Below, piece after piece: positions 6,990 to 14,937 of a stretch of 14,973 bases of DNA; within the stretch, counting starts at the first letter, position 1, and each line of letters opens with the position of its first letter. The notes beneath the pieces are model-generated. The model was not told the DNA's origin. It worked only from the letters and a program-made list of their open reading frames with translations, and did no database searches. Location of the stretch: contig JBMOEW010000050.1 in the NCBI GenBank assembly GCA_049314555.1, positions 1 to 14,973 of the forward strand. The letters are read 5' to 3'. Origin of the DNA: REEB509 sp049314555. Lineage in GTDB: Bacteria > Pseudomonadota > Alphaproteobacteria > Caulobacterales > Aquidulcibacteraceae. The translations under genes and the position numbers were made by a program.

Positions 6990-7754
6990 ATGACAATGCT
7001 CTCCGGCATCCAGCGAAAAGCGCCGCGCCCGCCCCGCGTGCCCCGATCTCACTTTGCGATGGAGCAGGGCGATCACGGCATCCAATTTGAGATGGCTGGT
7101 GAAGTCGTCGAGGCCCTTCCTGAAGGAGCACTTTGGGCGAAGCACCAGAACGCGCTGATCGTCTCGGATTTGCATTTGGAAAAGGCGTCGTCCTTTGCCC
7201 GCCGCGGCCAGATGCTGCCGCCCTATGACACCCGCGCCACCTTGGACCGCCTTCACAGCGCGATTGCCAGGGTAAAGCCGCACATGATCGTGTCGTTGGG
7301 CGACAGTTTTCACGACAAGCAGGCCCCCGAGCGCTTGGACCATCAAGACGCGCAAACCATCCAAAGCCTCACCGCTGCGCATGATTGGATCTGGATTGAA
7401 GGCAATCACGATCCGCTTCCCCCAAAAGGCCTGGGCGGGCGCACCGCGGCCGAACTCAAGCTTGGCCCGCTAACCCTGCGCCATGAGCCCACTGGCGACG
7501 TGGCAACCGGCGAAGTCGCGGGCCACCTCCACCCCTGCGCCGCAGTTTCGGCCCGCGGCAGACGCCTGCGCGCCCGCTGCTTCGCCACCTGCGGCACGCG
7601 CCTGGTGATGCCAGCGTTTGGCGCGTTTGCCGGCGGCCTCAACGTATGCGACGAAGCCTTCGCGCCGATTTTCCCGAAGGGGTGTTCAGCGCTGCTGTTG
7701 GCGCGTGGACGTGTCTATCCAGCGCCTGGGCCGCGCCTTTTGCCGGACGCGTAG
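6990..7754 (+). CDS. pdeM: PdeM-like metallophosphoesterase (ligase-associated DNA-repair endonuclease family)
   Basis: The calcineurin-like metal-site motifs are all present and in order: SDLHLEK (D60, H62), LGDSFHD (D105), EGNHD (N139, H140), RHEP (H165) and GHLHP (H179, H181). The family is named for members found next to an ATP-dependent DNA ligase and an Lhr-type helicase, and is proposed to act as a nuclease or phosphodiesterase in repair. No such partner is visible here. The product is 254 residues from the ATG at 6990, which has a weak GAG seven bases upstream. The in-frame ATG at 7059 would give 231 residues and align better with the family N-terminus, so the start is uncertain. It shares a 101-bp upstream region with the divergent DUF502 gene and converges on the DUF3429 gene, with only 6 bp between stops. 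Confidence 0.88.
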   Translation: MTMLSGIQRKAPRPPRVPRSHFAMEQGDHGIQFEMAGEVVEALPEGALWAKHQNALIVSDLHLEKASSFARRGQMLPPYDTRATLDRLHSAIARVKPHMIVSLGDSFHDKQAPERLDHQDAQTIQSLTAAHDWIWIEGNHDPLPPKGLGGRTAAELKLGPLTLRHEPTGDVATGEVAGHLHPCAAVSARGRRLRARCFATCGTRLVMPAFGAFAGGLNVCDEAFAPIFPKGCSALLLARGRVYPAPGPRLLPDA

Positions 7755-7773
7755 GCGCTGCTAGCGCACGTCC
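7745..7773. other. Inverted repeat spanning both convergent stop codons
   Basis: GCGCT (7755-7759) and AGCGC (7763-7767) form a perfect inner stem around GCT. Outer arms GGACG (7745-7749) and CGTCC (7769-7773) extend it across an internal loop. It spans the stop codons of pdeM and the DUF3429 gene. No T-run follows on either strand, so a classical terminator is not supported. It could protect 3' ends or weakly stop both transcripts. Confidence 0.3.
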
Positions 7774-8228
7774 AAAAGGCTCAGGATCGGGATCGCCAAG
7801 CAGGCCGCCAGCACACCGCTTGTCAAAATCAAGCGCAACCGCGGATACCACCGCGGCGCAAGACCTTCAGCCCCGGCCGCCCGGTCCCAGATAAACTGCG
7901 CCGCAAAGGCAGCTGCCGTGCCCGTCGCGATCAACGCGCCCCCGCCCAAAACGATCCACAGCGCCAACGCCCAGCCCACAAGCGACGCCAGCACAGAAAA
8001 CACCAACCGCGCCGCCACCGGAGCGCTCGGCTCCCGCGCGATCTCTAGTCCCCACCGCACGCCGCCAAGAAACGACAGGATCACCGCGCCATAAATCGCA
8101 AAGCTGGCTGCCCCGATTTGGGCAATCCACGGGCTGCCTGCCCCAATCAAGGCGGCCGACCCGAAGAACGGCAAAAGCCCCAAAAGGCCCAGCCAAAGGA
8201 CAGGCCGCGGAATAGGGTTACCCTGCAT
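7761..8228 (-). CDS. DUF3429 family membrane protein
   Basis: The 155-residue hydrophobic protein matches the DUF3429 pattern, a family of unknown function in proteobacteria. About five membrane segments can be read. Between the second and third lies the hallmark YGAVILSFLGGVRWGLEI, and near the C-terminus a WDRAAG-WYPRLRLILT stretch corresponds to the conserved W-YPxLR region. The ATG at 8228 is preferred over the upstream frame start at 8264. It has GGAG six bases before it and lies two bases after the stop of the Alph_Pro_TM gene, whereas the longer form would overlap that gene by 34 bp. It is the third gene of the compact minus-strand unit with the TSUP permease. Confidence 0.85.
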   Translation of the reverse strand: MQGNPIPRPVLWLGLLGLLPFFGSAALIGAGSPWIAQIGAASFAIYGAVILSFLGGVRWGLEIAREPSAPVAARLVFSVLASLVGWALALWIVLGGGALIATGTAAAFAAQFIWDRAAGAEGLAPRWYPRLRLILTSGVLAACLAIPILSLLDVR

Positions 8229-8230
8229 GA

Positions 8231-8995
8231 TCAACTCCGCCTGAAGACCATCGCTGCCACCCATCCCGACAACAGCGCCAACCCGACTGTCAACAGCCCA
8301 TAGAAAAACGAATAGTGCGTCGCAAGATCATAGACAGTGCGTTCCACCCCGCGGCGATCCACCACCACTTGATCGTCCTTCTGCGACAGCAAAACCCCAT
8401 TGCGGAACACGAAGGTTTGGATCGTGTAGGAGCCCAATGGCGCATTGGCGGGCAGAGCAAAGTCGGCCTGGAACAGCACCGATTCCTCCACCCGAACCCC
8501 GCTCGAATTGGTCCGGTACAAACCCTCCCGCCCCTTAAGCCGCACCAGCGCCCGTCGGTAATCGGCAGGATCAGCATCCCCCGGCACCTCGCCGCCTAGC
8601 TCCGCCAGCGCCGCCACATTGAGCCGATACCGCCACAATTGTTGTGCATCGAGAATCTGGGTCACCGGGCGCGTGGAATAGACCGCAAAATAGCTCGGCG
8701 CGGCTGTAAACGTAACAGGATCGCTGTTGATCCACAGGCCAAGAATGCGCCGCTTTCGCATCACCCGTTGCGGCCGATCCGGACCGCGCAACACAATCAC
8801 CACGTCACCGCCGCGGTTGGCCGCCGGGTTGACGCCATACACAGTGACGCTCGCCCCCCGATAATCAGACGTCACCGCCACATCGCGGTTGGTCACGCCA
8901 ACCGGCAACGGCGTGGGTTCCGGCGGCGAGCGTTGGGCCAGTGCCGCACCGCACAGGCACAACAGCGCAACCAGAACCAGCGCGGGCAGTCTCAA
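8231..8995 (-). CDS. TIGR02186/Alph_Pro_TM family protein (periplasmic domain with C-terminal anchor)
   Basis: The 254-residue protein has a signal peptide (LRLPALVLVALLCLCGAALA, cut near A20). A beta-rich extracytoplasmic region of about 195 residues follows, and one C-terminal membrane segment (about 228-250, FFYGLLTVGLALLSGWVAAMVF) ends in a short RRS tail. That architecture and motifs such as VTVYG, GPDRPQRVMRKRRILGLWIN and PSYFAVYSTRP fit the family Alph_Pro_TM, which is restricted largely to alphaproteobacteria and has no known function. The start is TTG at 8995, overlapping the TSUP stop codon as TTGA. No upstream in-frame start exists before a stop, and this start gives a full signal peptide. 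The overlap implies translational coupling, so this is probably an accessory protein of the permease (inference). Confidence 0.88.
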   Translation of the reverse strand: MRLPALVLVALLCLCGAALAQRSPPEPTPLPVGVTNRDVAVTSDYRGASVTVYGVNPAANRGGDVVIVLRGPDRPQRVMRKRRILGLWINSDPVTFTAAPSYFAVYSTRPVTQILDAQQLWRYRLNVAALAELGGEVPGDADPADYRRALVRLKGREGLYRTNSSGVRVEESVLFQADFALPANAPLGSYTIQTFVFRNGVLLSQKDDQVVVDRRGVERTVYDLATHYSFFYGLLTVGLALLSGWVAAMVFRRS

Positions 8996-9897
8996 GGCAT
9001 CACCCGAAGCGTGAAAACCTCGGTGGGGGCCACAATCAAATCGAAGAACAACTTGATGCCAGTGGCCAGAACAACGATCCCAAGCACGGCCCGCAGCTCC
9101 TCAGCGCGCATCCCCGCACCGACTCGCGCCCCGAACTGCGCCCCCACGACACCGCCAGCGATCAAAAGCCCCGCCAAAACCAAGTCGACGGTTTGCGTAT
9201 CGACCGCTTGCAACAGTGTCACCAGCGCAGTCACGATCACGACCTGAAACAAAGAGGTGCCGATCACAACTTTGGTGGGCGCGCGCAGCAGATAGATCAA
9301 GGCGGGTGTCAAAATGAACGCCCCGCCAATCCCCATGATCGCCGCCAAAATGCCCACCACCATCCCAATCACAAGAGGCGGGATGATACTGATTTCCAAC
9401 CCAGATGTTTCGAACTTCATGGGGAAGGGCAGCCGATGCAGCCAAGTCCGCTCCCGCGGCCTTAACGAAGGCTGGGCACCGCGGGTCAGCGCCCGCAAAC
9501 TCTCCCAAAGCGTGAGCCCACCAATCAGGCTGCAAAAGACAATATAAAAGAGCGCGATCAACAGATCGATCTGGCCGCCCTCCAAAGCCTTCTCAAAAAG
9601 ATTGACCCCGATCCAGCCCCCAAGCACCCCGCCGATTGCCAGCACCAGGCCGAGGCGCCAATCGACGCCGTTGCGTCGCGCATGCGCAAGCAACCCGCTC
9701 ACGGAAGAGGCACAGATCTGGCTTGCCTGCGTCGCCACTGCCACCGGCGGCGGAATCCCCAAAAAGATGAGGATGGGGGTCAGCACGAACCCACCTCCGA
9801 CGCCCACCATCCCAGACAAAAATCCGACCACGCCGCTCGTCATCACGATGAGCAACCAGTTCACCGGCATTTCGGCGATCGGTAGGTAAACTGTCAT
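8992..9897 (-). CDS. TSUP family permease (TauE/SafE-type anion exporter)
   Basis: The 301-residue inner-membrane protein has the internal duplication typical of TSUP. The first half carries VVGFLSGMVGVGGGFVLTPILIFLGIPP at about 23-50, and the second half has VVGILAAIMGIGGAFILTPALIYLL. Each half is followed by a QASQ or GTSLFQ element and further membrane segments, for about eight in all. Members move sulfite, sulfoacetate, taurine-derived or other sulfur and carboxylate anions, but the substrate cannot be read from sequence. The start at 9897 lacks a clear Shine-Dalgarno sequence; the next in-frame ATG is nine codons on and no better. It heads the three-gene unit with Alph_Pro_TM and DUF3429 and lies 88 bp downstream of the PodJ-like gene. 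Confidence 0.92.
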   Translation of the reverse strand: MTVYLPIAEMPVNWLLIVMTSGVVGFLSGMVGVGGGFVLTPILIFLGIPPPVAVATQASQICASSVSGLLAHARRNGVDWRLGLVLAIGGVLGGWIGVNLFEKALEGGQIDLLIALFYIVFCSLIGGLTLWESLRALTRGAQPSLRPRERTWLHRLPFPMKFETSGLEISIIPPLVIGMVVGILAAIMGIGGAFILTPALIYLLRAPTKVVIGTSLFQVVIVTALVTLLQAVDTQTVDLVLAGLLIAGGVVGAQFGARVGAGMRAEELRAVLGIVVLATGIKLFFDLIVAPTEVFTLRVMP

Positions 9898-9985
9898 GGA
9901 ACCCGAACGGCGCGCAGACCATTGCGCGCACGTGTTATTTCAAGCTGCGCGATGGCGCGCAATCCCGTTCATATAAAACAGGAGA

Positions 9986-12900
9986 TTAGTTCGCCGATTC
10001 AGCCGCGACCCAGGGCCGCGGTCCAAAATCACCATTCGCGCGTGCGCTGGCTGCCCGCGGACGGAACGCCTGCGCCCGAGCCCGCGCTTGTTGCACTTGA
10101 GCACTGTTCAGCTGCTGTTCCAGCGTGACGGTACGGGCGCGCGCATCCGGGTCCCCAGCGGCCCCCGCCACCAGGAACCAAAACAGCGCCTCGGTGGGAT
10201 TGGCGGTCACACCGCGACCCTGCTGGTACAGCACACCCAAATTGAACTGGCTGTCCTCGACGCCCAACTCCGCAGCCTGCCGGAACCAACGGAACGCCGC
10301 CGCTTCATCAAACGGTGCGCCTTCACCCCGCGCAAAGAACACGCCAAGGTCATGCATGGCGCGGCTATTGCCAGACGCCGCCGCCCGCTCGGTCCATTGG
10401 CGCGCCTGCGCGAGATCGGCAGGCACCCCTTCACCGCTCTCATAGATCTTAGCGATCCGATACTGCGACATCGCCAAGCCCTGGTTGGCCGATGCCCGCA
10501 GCAACGGCAAAGCGCGCTGGAAATCGCCACCTGAAATCAGCTGCAAGGCAAGCTCATATTGGGCTACCGCTTCACCGCGGGCCGCAGCCTGTTCCAGCGT
10601 CACCCGTTGTACAGGCGCGGGTTGCGCGCGTGCTGGCTGCTGGGCAGCAATCGGTTGGATCGGCGTCGCGGACGCAGGCGCAGCCGCACCAGTCGTCGGA
10701 CGGACTGCCGGTGCGCCTGCAGGAGGTGTACCTGTCGCAGGAGCGAGGGGAGCGGGCGCAGCCGCTGCCGACGCCGGTCCGACCAGCGCCCCCGCCACCT
10801 CAGACAGCGGCAAACCGTCTGGACCGAGCACGCTTGCCTCGACCGGACCAACAGGTAACGCTTCTTGAGGAGCCTCAGGAACCGCGCCGGTCGGCGTTGC
10901 TGGATCGGATTCAGGCCCAACGCTCGGCGCAGATGTCGCCGCGCTGCCTTGGTTCACATAATAGGCAGCCCCAGCCAGCGCGACCGCGACCGCGCTTGCT
11001 GCGCCCCAAAACACAACCCGGTTGCCGCCGCGCAAATCTTTGCCGGCGTTCGCGGGCTTAGACTTCGGCTTGTCCTTGGAAGCGGGCTTTCCCTTGCCCG
11101 AGGCAGCACTAGCTGCCCGACGCGCGGCCTGCAGATAGTCGTCGCGAATTTCCGGTGACATCCGTGGCAACCTCGCCGCGGGCTGCGACAAACCAAACGG
11201 CTCGTCGTCAAACATGCCGCTTGAATCCCGCGCCCTCTCTGCCGGCAGGTCATCAGCGAAGGGGTCCACTTCGAAGGGCGGGGGGTGCTCTGAAGCAAGG
11301 AAACTGGGGAGCGGCTCGATCGGGGGCAATCCAGCTTCCGGTGCTGGACGCGCTGGCGCAGGAACGGGCCCCGCGCGCACCGGCTCCTGGGCAAACGACG
11401 GGGAAGGCATCGCTGTAAACGGCCCAACTGACGGCACGGGGCCGCCGGCCTCCTCCAGCGCATGCAGGCGGGCCGCAAAGCCAGCCATCGCCTTCTGCAC
11501 CGGCGTCACGCTTTCAGTGGTCCGCTGCTCGGCATCAGACAGGCGCTGCGCCAGACCGCTCATCGCGTCGTTCAAGCGATTGGCACTGCGCTCTTCGCTC
11601 TCCACCAGACGCTCGCTCAGTTCCCGCGCGACTTGGTCCTGGCGCACGTTGAAGCGTTCCGCCATCCGCGCGACTTGCTCGCCGACCTGCTCAATGGCCT
11701 GAGCGCTGCGTGTTTCAATGACGGCAAAACGATCTTCCAAGCGCTCAGAAACGCGGCCGATCTCGCTTCCCATCCGATCGAATGCCGCGCCTTCGCGGGC
11801 GTCGATTTCCACAAACCGAGCTTCGATCGATTGCGACAGCTTGCTGATCTCGTCTCGCAGGGCCGCACTGACAGCATCATCGTTGCGCTCTTCAACGCCG
11901 CGCAGCCGCTTCTCCATAACCTCGGCCATGCGCCGAATTTCGTTGGAGACGGCTTCGATGGTTTGGGCCTGACGCCGCTCCGCGTTTGCCAAGCGCCGGT
12001 TCACATCTGCCAGCGCTGCTTCCACGGCGTTCAAATTCATACCGTCGGTGGCGGCCTGCAGCTGGCTGGTCAGGTCTTGGCGGGCTTCCCCCACCATATC
12101 CACCACCTGCCGGGCCATCCCATCCAAGCGGTTCTCCACCAGCGCCCGCAAGGCCTCGGTTTCCTGGCGTGCTTCAACGCCAGATTCAGCCTTGCTGTCG
12201 ATCGCGGCAACGCTTTGCTCAATGGAGCGCATCGCACTGTTGGCCGTGGACTCGGCCTGCGCCATGCGCTCCGCCATCCGCTTCAGGCTCTCATCCAGCG
12301 CGCGGACGGCACCGCCGCTTTCCGCCTTCGCCGCCGCCAGCACCTCATCGAGCTTCAGGACATGCCCCTGCAGCGCTCGCACCGCTCTGGCGTTTTCTGA
12401 TTTCGTGCCAGCGAGGGTCTGATCGATCTGCTCGACCTGGCCCTTCAAGGCCCGAACCGTATCCACGGTCTCGGCTTTCGCAGATGCCACAGACTCGTCC
12501 AGCCGCTGCACTTGGTTCTGCAATTGGCTCACGTGCGACCGAAATGCATCGCCCTCGGCGCGGGCGTAAGATGTCGTCTCGGTTCGCAAAGTGTTGATGG
12601 TGGCATCGACCTGCTGCAGCTTTGCGGCAACCGCATCAAGCATTTGCGTCTTCGCAGCAAGCGGCTCAACCACCCCCAACCGCTGTTCAACCGTCGCCAC
12701 CTGCGCCGAGAGCTGGTCTTGCCCGGTCTTCAGATCCGAAAAGCCTTCAACGGAACCCGCCGCTTGCTGTGCGACGTCCTCCACCATCTTCACACGCGCC
12801 TGCAATCCCAACTGGGAATTGCGCAGATCCGCGATCGCTGCCCCAGCGGCTTGCCGCAGCTGCGCAGCAGACTCCTGTGCCGCAACCTCTGCCGCGTCCA

Positions 12901-13960
12901 AACGTTGGGTCAGCGAGGCCTGGTCAGCCCGCATCGCCTCAAGCAATTCGCCAGTGTGCGCCTTGGCTGCAGCTTCAGCGCGCTCAATGCGCACAATCAA
13001 CTCGCCCTGCAGGCGGCGCAGTTCGGTTTCTTGGTCAGCGCTCACTTGCTTTGTGCCGGCTTCGCTAAGCGCGATCCGCTGGCCGATTGCATCAAGCGCG
13101 CCGCGCAACTCCATCGTCGCGTCGATGGCATGTTGCCGCGCAGTCTTTTCGGCGTCCGCGATGGCCCCAGCGAGCTGCCCCTGCAGCGCACGCACTTCAT
13201 TGAGCGACGAGCTCGCCATCGCCCGCGCGCCGGTTTCCGAAGCAGCCACCCGCTGCAACAACTCCGCCTGCGCAGCCTTCAACTCATTCAGGGCAGGGAT
13301 CGCCGCCCGCAGCGCCTGCTCATGCGCCCGCGCTGCCGCCTCTTCAATCCGGCTGGCGATGGTGTCGCGCAGCATTTGCGATTCACGAACAGAGGCCTGG
13401 GCCTCCATCTTCGACAACTGGGCCTCGCGCAAAGAGCCTTGCGCCAAAGTCTCAAGGTCGGTGAACCGAGAATCGGCGGCGTTGCGCAGGGCGGTCACGT
13501 CTTCGCGGGTCTGGCGCACGTCAACCTGTGCATCGTCCACCCGGGTCGCGATGCCATGCAGTGTGCGATCAATGTTGGCAAACGACCGGTCGATGCCGGT
13601 CACGGCAACCTGGTGCCGACGGTCAGCAGCCTCTAGGCGCTTGGCAAGGCGTTCGATCGCATCAGGATCGCCCGACCGATTGGCCTGCCGCAGCATCCAG
13701 GCATCTTCTTCAGTGATGCTAACACTGGGCACCAATTCCGGCGCACTCGGAGGGGTAAAGCCTTGCCGCGGCGGGGCAGGAGGGGGCTCCGGCTCAGGCT
13801 GGGCAAACATGTCGCCACCACCCGGACCCTCCTGCGCGAGGATGGCCTGATTCAGCCACTCGCCGAGCGTCATGCCCTGCTTGCGCGCAGCTTCGCGCGC
13901 TGCTTCCCGCGCTCGAGGATCAATCCCTTTGACACTCCAAGGGTGTGCGCCGCCGTTCAT
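9986..13960 (-). CDS. PodJ-like polar localization protein (coiled coil, TM, Sel1 repeats)
   Basis: The product has about 1324 residues. The N-terminus contains SVKGIDPRAREAAREAARKQGMTLGEWLNQAI (residues 9-40), a motif shared by PodJ-type alphaproteobacterial scaffolds. Residues 100-880 are a very long Ala/Glu/Arg-rich coiled coil with internal repeats. A Pro-rich segment follows, then a basic Lys/Pro stretch and one membrane segment (about 983-1001). The periplasmic part is a Pro/Ala linker and about four Sel1/TPR-like repeats (about 1125-1275, with YRIAKIYESGEGV, LGVFFARGEGA and LGVLYQQGRGV). In Caulobacter, PodJ organises the flagellar pole and ends in a peptidoglycan-binding domain, which is absent here. 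ATG 13960 is chosen because GAGGG precedes it. ATG 13978 and GTG 14029 are also in frame. A perfect CtrA box lies 116 bp upstream. Confidence 0.87.
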   Translation of the reverse strand: MNGGAHPWSVKGIDPRAREAAREAARKQGMTLGEWLNQAILAQEGPGGGDMFAQPEPEPPPAPPRQGFTPPSAPELVPSVSITEEDAWMLRQANRSGDPDAIERLAKRLEAADRRHQVAVTGIDRSFANIDRTLHGIATRVDDAQVDVRQTREDVTALRNAADSRFTDLETLAQGSLREAQLSKMEAQASVRESQMLRDTIASRIEEAAARAHEQALRAAIPALNELKAAQAELLQRVAASETGARAMASSSLNEVRALQGQLAGAIADAEKTARQHAIDATMELRGALDAIGQRIALSEAGTKQVSADQETELRRLQGELIVRIERAEAAAKAHTGELLEAMRADQASLTQRLDAAEVAAQESAAQLRQAAGAAIADLRNSQLGLQARVKMVEDVAQQAAGSVEGFSDLKTGQDQLSAQVATVEQRLGVVEPLAAKTQMLDAVAAKLQQVDATINTLRTETTSYARAEGDAFRSHVSQLQNQVQRLDESVASAKAETVDTVRALKGQVEQIDQTLAGTKSENARAVRALQGHVLKLDEVLAAAKAESGGAVRALDESLKRMAERMAQAESTANSAMRSIEQSVAAIDSKAESGVEARQETEALRALVENRLDGMARQVVDMVGEARQDLTSQLQAATDGMNLNAVEAALADVNRRLANAERRQAQTIEAVSNEIRRMAEVMEKRLRGVEERNDDAVSAALRDEISKLSQSIEARFVEIDAREGAAFDRMGSEIGRVSERLEDRFAVIETRSAQAIEQVGEQVARMAERFNVRQDQVARELSERLVESEERSANRLNDAMSGLAQRLSDAEQRTTESVTPVQKAMAGFAARLHALEEAGGPVPSVGPFTAMPSPSFAQEPVRAGPVPAPARPAPEAGLPPIEPLPSFLASEHPPPFEVDPFADDLPAERARDSSGMFDDEPFGLSQPAARLPRMSPEIRDDYLQAARRAASAASGKGKPASKDKPKSKPANAGKDLRGGNRVVFWGAASAVAVALAGAAYYVNQGSAATSAPSVGPESDPATPTGAVPEAPQEALPVGPVEASVLGPDGLPLSEVAGALVGPASAAAAPAPLAPATGTPPAGAPAVRPTTGAAAPASATPIQPIAAQQPARAQPAPVQRVTLEQAAARGEAVAQYELALQLISGGDFQRALPLLRASANQGLAMSQYRIAKIYESGEGVPADLAQARQWTERAAASGNSRAMHDLGVFFARGEGAPFDEAAAFRWFRQAAELGVEDSQFNLGVLYQQGRGVTANPTEALFWFLVAGAAGDPDARARTVTLEQQLNSAQVQQARARAQAFRPRAASARANGDFGPRPWVAAESAN
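12278..12502 (-). repeat. Three in-frame 25-residue coiled-coil repeats in the PodJ-like protein
   Basis: Residues 487-511, 512-536 and 537-561 are consecutive 25-residue repeats. Each opens with [LI]D..[VL]A..K.E and then carries VRAL at the same offset. Further, more diverged repeats occur on both sides. They indicate that the rod grew by internal duplication. Confidence 0.65.
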
Positions 13961-14075
13961 ATCGCCCTCACCGTCCATCTGGTTCGAGCGCTCAAACACG
14001 AGCGCCCGCCGTGGTCTGGCCCCGCCCACAAAGAATCAAGCGAGAACAGCTAAGATCGAGGAAAACGGTGCGCGT

Positions 14076-14091
14076 GTTAATGGCGAGTTAA
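14076..14091 (-). promoter_or_regulatory. CtrA-type binding box, full consensus, upstream of the PodJ-like gene
   Basis: On the minus strand this reads TTAACTCGCCATTAAC, a perfect TTAA-N7-TTAAC. It lies in the 197-bp gap between the lipoprotein stop and the PodJ-like start, and it faces the PodJ-like gene. Apart from those in the flagellar promoter I see no other such pair in the window. A GANTC site (GAATC, 14033-14037), a possible CcrM methylation target, lies between the box and the gene. Binding is inferred. Confidence 0.65.
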
Positions 14092-14157
14092 GACCTATCC
14101 ACCGGTTGCTCACCGGGCCGCCGCCAAGACTGAGGATAAGTCAGCGCCAGCCAAGCC

Positions 14158-14862
14158 TCATCGCCCGCGCAAAGCGTCAGTAGGCGCAGCCGCGGGTGTC
14201 CCCGTTGGTGACGAAGCAACTTCGATCATGCCGTCATAGGCCCGCGCCGCGCCATGATCGGGAATGTCTTCGAACGGGCTAAGGGCGGCGCGCGTCTGGT
14301 CTGTACCGGTCTCCAGGGCCAAAAGGCTCACTGCCCCGTCCCGCGGCAAGCGGGCACCCGCCGGCGACCAGGTTTCGCCACTCAGGCCCAACGGTTGGCG
14401 CGCCGCGGATTCGGCGTCCACCAATGCGATGACCCGGTCGCCGGTCGACCGCATCGCCATTAAGCGCGACGCCAAAGCCGCCTGTTTCGTCTCCCGGTCC
14501 TCGTCCAACGCCTCGGCGATCGCGGTCAGCTCAATTTGCGCGCCCTTGGCCGACCATTGCGCCACCTGCGTCACCAGCCACAGCGGCGCTGCCCCCGCAG
14601 CGACGGTGGCCTGCACGCTTTCCCCGCGCGCAGCAGCCGAGCAGATCGCCTGCGCGAACGCCGGTAGCCCGGCCTCGCTCGTCCCCCCGATCAGCAACAC
14701 CTGAGCTGCCGGCGCATCCAGCACCGCATCAAGTCCTGAAAGCGGGGCGCACCCCAGGGTAGCTGCCAGACGCGATCCATCGTCCTGCGTCTTGCTGCAG
14801 CCAAACATGAACAACAGGCTCAGGCACAACAGTGCCGCAACGGAAGGTCGACCATACGTCAT
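14158..14862 (-). CDS. Putative lipoprotein, ChaN/EreA-like but degenerate
   Basis: The 234-residue product begins with a signal sequence whose lipobox is MFGC (C22), so it is probably a membrane-anchored periplasmic lipoprotein. Residues 54-180 resemble the ChaN/EreA-type domain: QVLLIGGTSEAG at 54-65 sits where relatives have a VLLLGE-HGT motif. AFAQAICSAAARGESV and later GDRVIALVDAESAARQPLG and DGAVSLLALETG follow in the expected order. The glutamate and histidine of the GE-H motif are replaced (GGTS), so I infer loss of any metal or catalytic function. This homology is by eye and is uncertain. The start at 14862 has no ideal Shine-Dalgarno sequence. It precedes the PodJ-like gene on the same strand with a 197-bp gap and is divergent from whatever lies to the right of the window. 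Confidence 0.7.
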   Translation of the reverse strand: MTYGRPSVAALLCLSLLFMFGCSKTQDDGSRLAATLGCAPLSGLDAVLDAPAAQVLLIGGTSEAGLPAFAQAICSAAARGESVQATVAAGAAPLWLVTQVAQWSAKGAQIELTAIAEALDEDRETKQAALASRLMAMRSTGDRVIALVDAESAARQPLGLSGETWSPAGARLPRDGAVSLLALETGTDQTRAALSPFEDIPDHGAARAYDGMIEVASSPTGTPAAAPTDALRGR

Positions 14863-14937
14863 CCTTGGGGTTTATCCTGAAGCGCCGCGCTGTGCACGTG
14901 GAATTGACGCAATCTTGAGGCAGGCTTGCCGTCTGAT

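Noticed and set aside
9946..9961. Hairpin TGCGCG-ATGG-CGCGCA between the PodJ-like and TSUP genes
   Set aside because: It is a perfect stem, but no T-run follows on the minus strand, and short alternating GC stems are common in such DNA. A terminator call is not supported.
11462..13850. Three long plus-strand open frames (11462-12400, 12512-13636, 12591-13850), one of 419 codons
   Set aside because: They lie opposite the Ala/Glu/Arg-rich coiled coil of the PodJ-like gene, whose codon bias removes stops on the other strand. The products are Ser/Arg/Cys-rich or His/Leu/Arg-rich and resemble no family.
14102..14116. Hairpin CCGGT-TGCTC-ACCGG after the lipoprotein gene
   Set aside because: Only 5 bp of stem and no T-run on the minus strand; too weak to call a terminator.
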